DNA from: Candidatus Obscuribacterales bacterium
Lineage (GTDB): Bacteria > Cyanobacteriota > Vampirovibrionia > Obscuribacterales > Obscuribacteraceae
Length of the DNA: 64,000 bases
NCBI GenBank assembly: GCA_019744775.1
Contig: JAIETZ010000003.1
Span: forward strand, 496,001-560,000
Reading direction: 5' to 3'
Part shown: positions 41,097 through 49,459 of the stretch, in pieces
How positions within the stretch are numbered: the first letter of the stretch is position 1
How the letters are laid out: each line of letters begins with the position of its first letter
The notes under the pieces: generated by a model
What the model was told of the DNA's origin: nothing
Seen by the model: the letters and a program-made list of their open reading frames with translations, nothing else
The model's database searches: none
Program-made: the position numbers and the translations under genes

Positions 41097-41819
41097 TTAG
41101 AGCTTGAATTTGCTGCCCAGTACTGGTCCCATTTTACTGTTAATTCGCTGTTTTATGTCGTCATAAACATAAGCCATAGAAGGCGCTTCTTCTCGATGTC
41201 CCAGGAGTTGTCCATAACCCCAAAGGGCATTAACGAGGGGAATTAAGAATGGTTTGAATCCCAAGCTGATTGCTTCTTCAAAGGCTTTTTGCGTTGACCA
41301 GCCGTCCTTGTGCATGCGATATGAAGCGCACATTAAGCCGGTGCGGTCTTCGCCGAGCATGCAGTGAACGTATACCGGCTGACTGGAAGGACCCAACGCA
41401 TGGCGCAAGAATTCATCAATTGCTTCTTGGGGAATTGTATTAAATGAACTAAGCGGGATGCTTACGTATTTGAGTCCGAGTTTTTGAGAGAGTGTGCGCT
41501 CGCTTCTAATCCACTTCTCTTCATTGCGCAAGTTGACGATTGTTTTTACGCCGGCTTGTTTTAGAAGCTGCAATCCCTTATAGCTTGGTTGTGCGCCGCG
41601 CACTAAATCCGAGCTTACGATGTGCAGATTCTTAATTTCGCTTTGTGCTGATTTGAGAGTGTCTACGTTTAACTTTGTCTGGTTTTCTAAAGAGGATTCC
41701 TGAAGAACTAAAGGCTCGCTATTGCCTGCCCAAGCAAACTGTATGGAAGTTGCGCCCGCAGCAAAACTGAGCAAAATTGGAAGCCAAAGTCGCGCATTGC
41801 GCCGCACTAAATTGATCAC
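41097..41819 (-). CDS. exported dual-specificity/tyrosine phosphatase-like protein
   Basis: The 240-residue protein has an N-terminal signal or anchor (RLWLPILLSFAAGATSIQFAWA). The phosphatase domain begins SSDLVRGAQPSYKGLQLLKQ and GVKTIVNLRNEEKW, and the P-loop is YVHCMLGEDRTG, a complete C-x5-R-T signature. Bacterial members of this Siw14/DSP-like group act on phosphotyrosine, phosphoinositide or inositol phosphates. Export suggests an extracytoplasmic substrate. The Asp general acid cannot be placed with certainty. Confidence 0.85.
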   Translation of the reverse strand: MINLVRRNARLWLPILLSFAAGATSIQFAWAGNSEPLVLQESSLENQTKLNVDTLKSAQSEIKNLHIVSSDLVRGAQPSYKGLQLLKQAGVKTIVNLRNEEKWIRSERTLSQKLGLKYVSIPLSSFNTIPQEAIDEFLRHALGPSSQPVYVHCMLGEDRTGLMCASYRMHKDGWSTQKAFEEAISLGFKPFLIPLVNALWGYGQLLGHREEAPSMAYVYDDIKQRINSKMGPVLGSKFKL

Positions 41820-41902
41820 GTCACCTAACTCCTGAGCGTCTGACCTAATATGCCACTTATTAAATGACGGACGCGCGTCTGGTAATTATGTTCCCTCAAT
41901 TA

Positions 41903-43105
41903 TTAGAGTTGTGCCGACAACAGATTGAGGAATAGCCCTACGTCTGTCACTATGCCCAACGCATGGGCTGAGCCGCGATCGGATAATTTGGTGACAACAG
42001 CCGGATTAATGTCCACACAAACGGTGGTAACCCAGCCGGGCAACATATTACCCACTCCTATTGAATGTAACATGGATGACAGACACAAAACCAATCCGGC
42101 GTCCTTAATTGCCTCGGAATACTGATTCTGAGCGGTAATTAAGTCCATTTCCGTCTCAGGCAAGGGTCCGTCGTCGCGGATTGAACCGGCCAAGACAAAT
42201 GGCGTTTTGTTTTTGATGCACTCATACATAACGCCGGATTTTAATACTCCTATCTCTACAGCCTTTGCTATGCCACCAGCGCGAATTATTGTATTAATCG
42301 CCTTCATGTGGTGCTTGTGACCTTCGTGAATCGGCAGTCCTTTCTCTAGGTCTACACCTAAGGACGTGCCGAACAAAGCATTTTCTATGTCGTGAACTGC
42401 CAAAGCATTACCGCTGAGCAAAACATCAACATAGTCTTTGCGAATTAATTTGCATAAGTGCTCGACGCCGCCTGTGTGAACGACGACGGGACCGGCAACA
42501 AAAACAATTTTTTCACCTGCGGCTTTCTTCTCCTTCATTAACTCGGCGACTTTTTTAACGGCGGTTTCGACGCGTCTTTCGGAGGAGACTTCCGACGACA
42601 TGAAGGCGAAGCCCATGCGGTCGCGTGCTTTAAATTCCGGCATTACACGAATGCCTTCGTGCCCACAGACTATCTGGTCACCCTTGCGGATGTCTCTCAA
42701 CTTGAGGCAAGTTGCCGTGCCGTCGGTGAGACGAATGACGGCGTCCATGCGTTGGTTTTCGACGGGGATCCAATTTTGCTTGTGTCTGACGACGGTGCGT
42801 TGATTGGTGCTTGAGTAGAATTCTTTTGGTGCGCAGCCGTCCATGTCGGCTTTGATTATCTGGCAGTCGGCTTCATCAACGGGATAACAGCCGAGCATCA
42901 TGAGACTCGATAATGTCTGGTCGAGCTTTTCTTTTGTGTCGGCGTAGACCTTGAGCTGCAGCTTGGAGAATTCGTCGTTAGTGCGCCCGATGGTGAACTC
43001 CATCACCTCGTAGGATGCCTGGCAGGCGATGATCGTGTCGAAGATGTCCGTCAGAATCTGCGAATCAACAAGGTGCCCCGTCGCCGCGACTATTTCCGAG
43101 TGCAT
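41903..43105 (-). CDS. LOR/SDH-domain ornithine cyclodeaminase-type enzyme (TIGR00300)
   Basis: The 400-residue protein begins at ATG 43105, 8 bases after GGAGG (MHSEIVAATGHLVDSQILTD). It matches the TIGR00300 'LOR/SDH bifunctional enzyme conserved region', the C-terminal module of cyanobacterial ArgZ/AgrE, where it converts ornithine to proline. Visible blocks are VRHKQNWIPVENQRMDAVIRL in pieces, VFVAGPVVVHTGG, LSGNALAVHDIENALFGTSLG in pieces and VLCLSSMLHSIGVGNMLPG. The N-terminal arginine dihydrolase domain is absent. An upstream in-frame start at 43165 has no support. Confidence 0.85.
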   Translation of the reverse strand: MHSEIVAATGHLVDSQILTDIFDTIIACQASYEVMEFTIGRTNDEFSKLQLKVYADTKEKLDQTLSSLMMLGCYPVDEADCQIIKADMDGCAPKEFYSSTNQRTVVRHKQNWIPVENQRMDAVIRLTDGTATCLKLRDIRKGDQIVCGHEGIRVMPEFKARDRMGFAFMSSEVSSERRVETAVKKVAELMKEKKAAGEKIVFVAGPVVVHTGGVEHLCKLIRKDYVDVLLSGNALAVHDIENALFGTSLGVDLEKGLPIHEGHKHHMKAINTIIRAGGIAKAVEIGVLKSGVMYECIKNKTPFVLAGSIRDDGPLPETEMDLITAQNQYSEAIKDAGLVLCLSSMLHSIGVGNMLPGWVTTVCVDINPAVVTKLSDRGSAHALGIVTDVGLFLNLLSAQL

Positions 43106-43330
43106 TTCCCGCCTCCGTCCTACCTGCCAGTAACACAGTACATTCCCGGGATTGGGACCTAACACGGCCTCCGGGTTTTAAAATCGACGTGAACGGGTAT
43201 AAATATTAAGCATTGTGAAGTTGCCAAACTGCCCGATGTCCATAAAATGGATTCCAAGGATAGTCTTCATTATTCCTTAACGTTTGTGGTGGTCACGCCA
43301 CGGTTTCCATGGCAGCAATTAAGTACAGAT

Positions 43331-43344
43331 GCCTGAAATCAGGC
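43331..43344 (+). promoter_or_regulatory. leader hairpin GCCTGA-AA-TCAGGC
   Basis: Six-base perfect arms lie 7 bp ahead of the GAGGAGG ribosome-binding site of the gene at 43361. It is too small to be assigned a role. Confidence 0.25.
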
Positions 43345-43360
43345 GGACGAGGAGGTATAG

Positions 43361-43642
43361 ATGAGAGTGGAATTGATGTACGAACCGGGCAGTTCGATAC
43401 GCCGTGTATTAGATATCCTGGAAACAGCAATCGCCGAAGAGCGCTTGCCGGTGCCGGTTGAGCTTATTGAGTTGAGCGAACAACCGCGCCGTGCGCCTGT
43501 CGTGCGTATCGAAGGGCAGGAATTTAGCTGCCTGCAACTAACACCAGTTGGACCTGCTCATGGTCGCAACGAGGTTTCTTCCTTCATTGATCAAGTTCGC
43601 CGCGTGCTGGCTGAAAAGTGGAGCGAATTGCACAAAATTTAA
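43361..43642 (+). CDS. small protein, probable thioredoxin-like fold lacking CxxC
   Basis: The 93-residue product starts at ATG 43361 behind a strong GAGGAGG. It reads MRVELMYEPGSSIRRVLDIL, continues with LPVPVELIELSEQPRRAPVV and then RIEGQEFSCL. The order 'strand - EPGxxxRRxxxxLE - strand - xPVVRIxGQEF' is that of glutaredoxin-like proteins, but the CxxC position is occupied by GSSI. The only cysteine is in EFSCLQL. Function is unknown, and the fold is inference. Confidence 0.6.
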   Translation: MRVELMYEPGSSIRRVLDILETAIAEERLPVPVELIELSEQPRRAPVVRIEGQEFSCLQLTPVGPAHGRNEVSSFIDQVRRVLAEKWSELHKI

Positions 43643-43729
43643 ATCCCTGAACTAGGGAATAGATTTACAGACGAAATGCTGACAAAATAATCATGTTGTG
43701 TGGTTTGAATTAGGAAGTGTCGGTTATTT

Positions 43730-44137
43730 ATGTCTAAAAATCTAACACTGATTCTTTTGGTCGTAGCTCTTGTCGGTCTTGTAGCTCTGATCCGTATTTA
43801 CTACGGCGGTGACCAAGGCGTCATGTGCGTCTGGAAAGCCCAGCCAAGCTTTGTTGATACGGTTGTGTTCATTCCAGAAGTTACAGCTCTGCCGAAAGAA
43901 GATCTTGTCAAGGATCATCCTGGAGTCTGGGAACAACTGGTAGTAATGGATTTGGTCAATGAAGAGCACGAAGCTAAGCTTGAGCAAATTCGCAATAAGC
44001 GCATGCATCGTTTCGTCAAAACTGCCAAAGTGGCTGATGCCAAGAAGGCAGTAATCAAGGAAACTGAAGCTGCTTCAACAGCCAAAGAGGACGGAGCAAC
44101 GAAAGCTGCGACGACTCCTGCGAAGGAAACTCATTAG
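43730..44137 (+). CDS. small membrane-anchored protein of unknown function
   Basis: The 135-residue protein begins MSKNLTLILLVVALVGLVAL, one membrane helix followed by a soluble part (GVMCVWKAQPSFVDTVVFIP and onward) and a charged Lys/Ala/Thr-rich tail. ATG 43730 follows GGAAG. It precedes the third MBOAT gene on the same strand, but a strong hairpin separates them, so they may or may not share a transcript. No family is recognised. Confidence 0.6.
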   Translation: MSKNLTLILLVVALVGLVALIRIYYGGDQGVMCVWKAQPSFVDTVVFIPEVTALPKEDLVKDHPGVWEQLVVMDLVNEEHEAKLEQIRNKRMHRFVKTAKVADAKKAVIKETEAASTAKEDGATKAATTPAKETH

Positions 44138-44156
44138 TTTTTCCTCGTGGATCTTA

Positions 44157-44207
44157 CAAAACAACCTGGTTATCATTAATGGACCTGTTGATAACTAGGT
44201 TGTTTTG
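44157..44207 (+). terminator. 19-bp-arm hairpin between the small protein and MBOAT copy 3
   Basis: The arms at 44157-44175 and 44189-44207 pair with a single G-T wobble around a 13-base loop. The right arm ends in GTTGTTTTG, giving a T-rich end. It lies 10 bp before the MBOAT start codon, so it could end the upstream transcript or affect translation of the MBOAT gene. The very long stem is unusual for a simple terminator. Confidence 0.55.
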
Positions 44208-44216
44208 GCGTAGGCG

Positions 44217-45668
44217 ATGCTTTTTAACTCTATTCAGTACGCAATTTTTCTGCCCATCGTTGTGGCGCTCTTCTGGGTAATTCCCCAGCGCTTCCGCGTG
44301 TACTTACTGCTTGCTGCCAGCTACATCTTCTACATGAGCTGGAGACCGATTTACATATTCCTGATCATCGGGCTAACGGTCTTCAACTATTTTCTTGGTC
44401 TGGCAATTGCCAAATCAGAAACCCGCAAGAAGTTGTGGCTGACGATAAGCGTGGTCGGCAACTTAGCGACGCTGGCATTCTACAAATACGCTTTCTTCCT
44501 GGACGACACTATTGCGTCTGCGCTGAAACCATTTGGCATCACCTTCCCGAAAATTCCTTTCGACATTATTTTGCCGTTGGGAATTTCATTCTTTGTATTC
44601 GAATTCATTCATTACGTAGTTGATGTCTATCGCGGCGGACAACCTGTTAGGTCATTTCCGGGCTTTGCACTGTTCGCTTCCTTCTTTCCGACACAAATTG
44701 CCGGACCAATTAAGCGTTATCAAGATTTTGTGCCGCAGTTTCTTGCTGTTCCCAAATTCTGTATGTCGCATTTTGATGATGGTATTGCACTCATATTGCT
44801 TGGGCTATTCAAGAAAGTGCTGATCGCAGATAACCTGACATTTTTTGTGCAAGGTGGTTTTGCGCATCCAAAGCTGTTTACGGGGATGGATCTCTGGATA
44901 TTTGCTTACGCATTTGCTTTCCAAATTTACTTCGACTTCTCCGGCTACACGGATGTTGCTCGTGGCTCGGCAGCGCTATTCGGCTACAAGGTTCCAATCA
45001 ACTTCAACCTGCCGTACCTGGCCAACAACATCGCCAACTTCTGGCATCGCTGGCATATTTCACTTTCAACCTGGTTGCGTGATTACCTCTACATTCCTTT
45101 GGGTGGTTCGCGTTGTGGGCGTTGGCTCAACTATCGCAATTTGTTTTTGACGATGGCGCTTGGTGGTCTCTGGCACGGAGCAGCCATGCATTTCCTTCTC
45201 TGGGGTGTTTTTCATGGAGTCGCGCTTGTTGTGCACAAAGAATTTCAACGTCTTACAGAAGGCTTCAAGGCTTTCACGGCGTTTCTTGCCAGCAAGCCGG
45301 GTAATCTTCTGTCCATGCTTTTCACTTTCCATGTTGTTTGCATCGGCTGGGTGTTGTTCCGTGCTGAAACAACTGAAATTGCAATGACGATGTTGCAGAA
45401 GATGTTCTTCTTTGAAGCAGCAACTAAGGGTGCTCAGGCGTTCGCGTTGACGCTGACTTCAATCAACTACCCGCTAATCTACCCGTCAATTTTCTTGCTG
45501 TTGCCGATATTGGCAGTGACGCATATCGTGATGGGTTATCTGAACAAGACTCAGTGGGTTGCGAAAACACCGATACCGCTGAAGGTAGCCTATTGCGTCG
45601 TCATGATGTTTTTGGTTCTTGTGTTTTCTCCGGATAAATCACCACGATTCATTTACTTCCAGTTTTAA
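44217..45668 (+). CDS. MBOAT family O-acyltransferase (AlgI-like), copy 3
   Basis: The 483-residue polytopic protein has the same blocks as the copies at 367 and 21801: FPTQIAGPIKRYQDFVPQF, FQIYFDFSGYTDVARGSA, WHISLSTWLRDYLYIPLGG and LGGLWHGAAMHFLLWG, with the catalytic His again at residue 320 and the C-terminus FSPDKSPRFIYFQF. It reads closer to copy 2 than to copy 1 in the LWHGAAMHF region. The SGNH-like partner begins 78 bp downstream, with a copy of the dispersed repeat between them. Confidence 0.9.
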   Translation: MLFNSIQYAIFLPIVVALFWVIPQRFRVYLLLAASYIFYMSWRPIYIFLIIGLTVFNYFLGLAIAKSETRKKLWLTISVVGNLATLAFYKYAFFLDDTIASALKPFGITFPKIPFDIILPLGISFFVFEFIHYVVDVYRGGQPVRSFPGFALFASFFPTQIAGPIKRYQDFVPQFLAVPKFCMSHFDDGIALILLGLFKKVLIADNLTFFVQGGFAHPKLFTGMDLWIFAYAFAFQIYFDFSGYTDVARGSAALFGYKVPINFNLPYLANNIANFWHRWHISLSTWLRDYLYIPLGGSRCGRWLNYRNLFLTMALGGLWHGAAMHFLLWGVFHGVALVVHKEFQRLTEGFKAFTAFLASKPGNLLSMLFTFHVVCIGWVLFRAETTEIAMTMLQKMFFFEAATKGAQAFALTLTSINYPLIYPSIFLLLPILAVTHIVMGYLNKTQWVAKTPIPLKVAYCVVMMFLVLVFSPDKSPRFIYFQF

Positions 45669-45673
45669 CGATT

Positions 45674-45721
45674 GCGGGCGCATGCAATGCGCCCCTACGA
45701 AGGACCAGGATTCACCCACGT
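45674..45721 (-). repeat. extended dispersed repeat, copy 7 (core 45676-45698)
   Basis: An intact GGGCGCAT core in inverted orientation with the same ACGTGGG...CCTGGTCC flank as the copy at 35868. It lies inside the third MBOAT/SGNH cassette and would be part of any joint transcript as a hairpin. Confidence 0.8.
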
Positions 45722-45746
45722 TGACCGAAGGACCAAATAGCCCGCG

Positions 45747-46943
45747 ATGACAGAATCGAGAGAGCCGAATAAGAAGACAGTGAGCAGAACCAAAGTTCTG
45801 AGCTATGTCGTAATTGGAATTGCGCTTCTTGCACTTCTCGATGTCGGTGCGCGCCTAACTTGGAATTACTGGCCAATCGATCACTACAATTCGCCAAATC
45901 GTAGTTGGGTGTGGTGGGCGATAAAAGATTTTCGCCGGCAGAAGCAGGCCCCCGATGTCGTCTTGCTGGGTTCTTCATTGATGATGAATGCCCTGCACGG
46001 TGGTGATTCGACTCACTACAACAGACCGGAAAATGCTGCCTTCCACCACCGCTCTTTTTATTTTGAAGAGTTGATGAGGAAGAAAGATCAAGACATTCGT
46101 ACATTTGCTTTTGCAATTGGCGGGCAAATGGCGTCTGATGCTTACGTTATCTGTTCGCGATTACTCACCGGCAACATGAAACCGAAAACCATTGTCTACG
46201 GCATTGCTCCGCGTGACTTTATGGACAATACACTTGCGAGCCCTGCAAGTACGGAGACGTTCCGCTATGTGGGACGTATTAGAGACTTGTCCGACGAGGA
46301 ATGGGATGCACGCAAAGGATTTTGGGAGCGCGTTGAGCATGTGCTTACAAAGGCAAGCTTCCTCTATCAAAAGCGTCTTGATTTTGTATATTTGCAAAAC
46401 GAAGGCATGAAACAGTTGCTGACCAGCCTTGGTATCAAGATGGATCTCAATCATGCACCGTTTGAATTGAGAGGAATTGCTCTTGTGCAATTACCTGAAG
46501 ATACCGGCCCGTCTGATCTTTGCTTCACGCCTTACGATAAGAAGCAAGCGAAGTACGCAGATAATCTGGATCAGTACCGCTATCGCTATCTGCCGTTCAA
46601 ACCAAAAGTCTATTACACGCAATTGAGTTACCTTGAGAAGCTTATGAAGTTTGCGCACGACAACGGCATTGAGATGGTTCTTGTGAATATGCCCATTACG
46701 AAAGACAACATGGACATCATGCCGGCCAACTTCTACAACATATATAAGAAGGACGTGCTCGCGCTGGTTGGAAAATACGACGCGCAGATTATTGACCTGA
46801 ATGATCAGAAGAGATTTCCCAAAGAGTATTTCGAAGACTCCGTTCACTTGAATGGACTTGGTGCTGTAAATTTCTTTGAAGTACTTGCCGATAAGTTTTC
46901 GAGCAAATCTGCGATCGCCCATACTAAGAACACGAACATATAG
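45747..46943 (+). CDS. membrane-anchored SGNH-fold protein, MBOAT partner, copy 3
   Basis: The 398-residue protein has an N-terminal membrane segment (about residues 13-30, VLSYVVIGIALLALLDVG) and an outer SGNH-like domain. Landmarks are the nucleophile turn VVLLGSS with Ser77, IAPRDFMDN in the middle, and block V D364-S-V-H367 in YFEDSVHLNGLG. The loop SWVWWAIKDFRRQKQAPD before the first strand matches SWIWWAAKELAQQQQGPD-type sequence in copy 2, so copies 2 and 3 are closest. It is the likely extracytoplasmic partner of the MBOAT at 44217. Confidence 0.78.
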   Translation: MTESREPNKKTVSRTKVLSYVVIGIALLALLDVGARLTWNYWPIDHYNSPNRSWVWWAIKDFRRQKQAPDVVLLGSSLMMNALHGGDSTHYNRPENAAFHHRSFYFEELMRKKDQDIRTFAFAIGGQMASDAYVICSRLLTGNMKPKTIVYGIAPRDFMDNTLASPASTETFRYVGRIRDLSDEEWDARKGFWERVEHVLTKASFLYQKRLDFVYLQNEGMKQLLTSLGIKMDLNHAPFELRGIALVQLPEDTGPSDLCFTPYDKKQAKYADNLDQYRYRYLPFKPKVYYTQLSYLEKLMKFAHDNGIEMVLVNMPITKDNMDIMPANFYNIYKKDVLALVGKYDAQIIDLNDQKRFPKEYFEDSVHLNGLGAVNFFEVLADKFSSKSAIAHTKNTNI

Positions 46944-47041
46944 AACGCACGTTGCTTAACTGCTGCTAATGCCCCTGGCTTTCCCTATTGAGTTAGGGGG
47001 TGCCGGTAAAGTCAAGTACAGTTTTTCCTTAGCGTGTTGGC

Positions 47042-47047
47042 TATAAT
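47042..47047 (+). promoter_or_regulatory. consensus -10 box upstream of the TPR gene
   Basis: A perfect TATAAT lies about 80 bp ahead of the GTG at 47129. No convincing -35 hexamer stands at the right distance, so the assignment is tentative. Confidence 0.3.
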
Positions 47048-47128
47048 CCTCACGTCTGGACAAATGAGTATCCGGGGTTAGGGAGTTCGGTATTCAGATA
47101 TCAATTAACTACCGCTGGGAGAAACACA

Positions 47129-47524
47129 GTGTCTATTGATGTAAGGTTGCTGACCGGAGTCGAAATTCTCGAGGAATCGGGACACCTGAATGACCTTGCC
47201 GACAAGGCAATTGAAGCAGGTGAGTATGAGAAAGCCGAGAAGCTTGCCCAGCGTGCTCTTTGTATTAAAGAAGCCGAACTTGGTGCCGTTCATCCGGTCG
47301 TTGCTTGTGACCTATTCAATGTAGGACTTTTGTGTCAAGCTCTCGGCAATTATTCCGAGGCGTTTGCCCTGTTGCGACGTGCTTTATTGATCGAACAAGC
47401 TTCAATGGGATTAGACCACCCAACGGTGTGGGAAACTCAAATGGCAATTGGCGAATTGCTTGATGAGATCGATGAGCGCGCGTGTTTAGACTCACCTGCG
47501 GAATTCTTACTTAAGGGTGCTTGA
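47129..47524 (+). CDS. TPR-repeat protein, 131 residues
   Basis: The protein starts at GTG 47129 after TGGGAGA and contains three TPR-like helical hairpins: NDLADKAIEAGEYEKAEKLA, ALCIKEAELGAVHPVVACDL with FNVGLLCQALGNYSEAFALL, and RRALLIEQASMGLDHPTVWE. The 'GxxHPxVA' link between repeats is that of the kinesin-light-chain/NB-ARC type TPR group. It has no signal peptide and is probably a cytoplasmic protein-binding module. Confidence 0.75.
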   Translation: MSIDVRLLTGVEILEESGHLNDLADKAIEAGEYEKAEKLAQRALCIKEAELGAVHPVVACDLFNVGLLCQALGNYSEAFALLRRALLIEQASMGLDHPTVWETQMAIGELLDEIDERACLDSPAEFLLKGA

Positions 47525-47561
47525 TTCTGGTTGACACGCAGTCCGAAACGTTGGCGGCTAA

Positions 47562-48533
47562 TTAGTTAAGCAGTCCGGAAGCTTTTGCCCAGGCAATTTC
47601 GTTGGACAATGCATTTGTCAGCGAAAAGGTCGGTTGGAAATTTGTTGTATCTGTTAGTTTGGCTACCGAGCAGGTTGTGGTTGTGGTTAGTTTGTCTAAC
47701 TTGGAGTTACTCACTGGTGCTTTGTTGCCGAGGACGCCTTGCAACACTGAAGCCCCAGCACGTAGAAGTGGCTCAGGCACGGAGACAAGTTTGTTGTTTT
47801 TCTTCAAGCAAAGGGCTATTTGGTTGGAAAGTTCGGTGACCGAAATTGTCTCAGGATTGGCAACATTGTATTCCTGGTATCCTGCAGCGGATTTTTCGAG
47901 CAATAGGGCTATGGCTTCGGCGACATCCGCTGCGTAAATTAGACTTTTCTCTGCTTTGTTGCCGCCGATATTGAAGTATTTTCCGGTGTTGATCTGTCGA
48001 ATGAGGCTTATTAAATTACCTCTGTCTCCTTCACCAAAAACAAGCGCGGGACGAATTACGATTGTACGCTCGAATGTTCCTAGATTTTTCAAGAATTGCT
48101 CACAGCGCAATTTTGATACCGCATAGGGGGTTTCCGCTTTCAGTGGAGCTGATTCGGAAATGTTTTCGAACGGACCTGAGCCGTAGACGGCGCTGGTGCT
48201 TAAAAATACAAATGTTTTTACGCCGGCTTTGGCTGCAAGAGTGGCAATTTGTTCTGTTGCTCTGACATTTAAAAGTTCGTATTCGCCGTAGCCGGCCTCC
48301 GGCTTGTGCACTAATCCAGCCGAATGAATGACTGTATCTGCTCCTTGCAGAATTGCTGAGATGGAATTATCGCTGCAGGATTCGAAGTCAATTTCCTTGA
48401 CTTGAACGTTGCTGACGGCAATTTCAGGAGATAATCTTGCTCGTCGGCGTACTTGCAGTCTAAGCGGATGACTGGACAGTCTTTTGGTAAGGGCCGTGCC
48501 GATTAGTCCTGAGGCTCCAGTAATTACTATCAT
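47562..48533 (-). CDS. NAD-dependent sugar epimerase/dehydratase
   Basis: The 323-residue extended SDR protein shows [41 protein letters not shown] and the catalytic YAVSKLRCEQFL (YxxxK), then IRPALVFGEGDRGNLISLI. It resembles UDP-sugar 4-epimerases and reductases of polysaccharide loci. Its start overlaps the stop of the upstream glycosyltransferase by 4 bp, so both act in the same surface-glycan step. The sugar cannot be deduced. Confidence 0.88.
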   Translation of the reverse strand: MIVITGASGLIGTALTKRLSSHPLRLQVRRRARLSPEIAVSNVQVKEIDFESCSDNSISAILQGADTVIHSAGLVHKPEAGYGEYELLNVRATEQIATLAAKAGVKTFVFLSTSAVYGSGPFENISESAPLKAETPYAVSKLRCEQFLKNLGTFERTIVIRPALVFGEGDRGNLISLIRQINTGKYFNIGGNKAEKSLIYAADVAEAIALLLEKSAAGYQEYNVANPETISVTELSNQIALCLKKNNKLVSVPEPLLRAGASVLQGVLGNKAPVSNSKLDKLTTTTTCSVAKLTDTTNFQPTFSLTNALSNEIAWAKASGLLN

Positions 48534-49459
48534 TTGCTCTGCGCTTTTTGTGTTTCCAGAACACTATCTGGAACTTGCGATTCTGAAGGCAGCAATTGTC
48601 TAAGCGTGCCGAGAATCATGAATATAAAACAGCGGATCCAAATGCCTGCATACACAAGCCAATTGAATGGCGCCCAGTATTTTTTGGACAGGTGCTTCTC
48701 ATAAAAGACGTGCATGCCGCGATGCAAATTGATGGTGGCACCAACAGGACGCAGGCGACTTGATGCGCCGTGGTAGTGGTAGACGACGGCGTCTGGTATG
48801 TATGTGACGGTGAAGCCGGCTTCTTTGATGCGCCAGCACCAATCTATGTCTTCGCCGTACATGAAGATGTCTTCGTCCATTAGTCCAACGGAATCAATAA
48901 GACTATTGCGAACCATCATGCAGGAACCAGACAATGCGTCGACTTCGAGAACCTGTTTTGGGTCGGCGAAGGTCATGTTGTATTTGGCTAATGTTTTGTT
49001 GTTGGGGAATAGTCTGCTTAAGTAAGTTAGACGGAAAAATGCTGCCCAAGGATCTGGGAAGGAACGCCTACAGGCAAGTTGTAGTGTGCCATCGGGGTTC
49101 AGTACTTGCGGACCGGCAGCACCACATTCCGGATGCGCGTCCATGTAATCGGCCATCTTAGATATGGCGGAGTCAGTGACGATCGTGTCCGGGTTGAGAA
49201 GGAGGACGTACTTTCCTTCGGCATGTGGGATTATCTGGTTGCAAGCTTTAGCGAAGCCGACATTTTCCGTATTCGCGATGAGGTTAACGCCGGGATAGTC
49301 GCGCTTGAGCATCTCGACGGACTCGTCTTCCGAGTTGTTGTCGGCAACCCAGACTTCAAATTCTTTGTGGCGATCGTCTTTTAGTATGGAGTCGAGGCAA
49401 GCCGCAAGTAAACGCGGTGTTTTCCAGTTGACGATGACGATGGATACTATGGGGTTCAC
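48530..49459 (-). CDS. family 2 glycosyltransferase
   Basis: From GTG 49459, which overlaps the preceding mutase stop (GTGA), the protein has 309 residues. It shows [60 protein letters not shown] and [14 protein letters not shown], the pattern of rhamnosyl-type GT2 enzymes like the one at 4432. A hydrophobic segment near the C-terminus ([14 protein letters not shown]) may attach it to the membrane. Upstream in-frame starts as far as 49534 lie inside the mutase gene and are unlikely. Confidence 0.88.
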   Translation of the reverse strand: MNPIVSIVIVNWKTPRLLAACLDSILKDDRHKEFEVWVADNNSEDESVEMLKRDYPGVNLIANTENVGFAKACNQIIPHAEGKYVLLLNPDTIVTDSAISKMADYMDAHPECGAAGPQVLNPDGTLQLACRRSFPDPWAAFFRLTYLSRLFPNNKTLAKYNMTFADPKQVLEVDALSGSCMMVRNSLIDSVGLMDEDIFMYGEDIDWCWRIKEAGFTVTYIPDAVVYHYHGASSRLRPVGATINLHRGMHVFYEKHLSKKYWAPFNWLVYAGIWIRCFIFMILGTLRQLLPSESQVPDSVLETQKAQSK

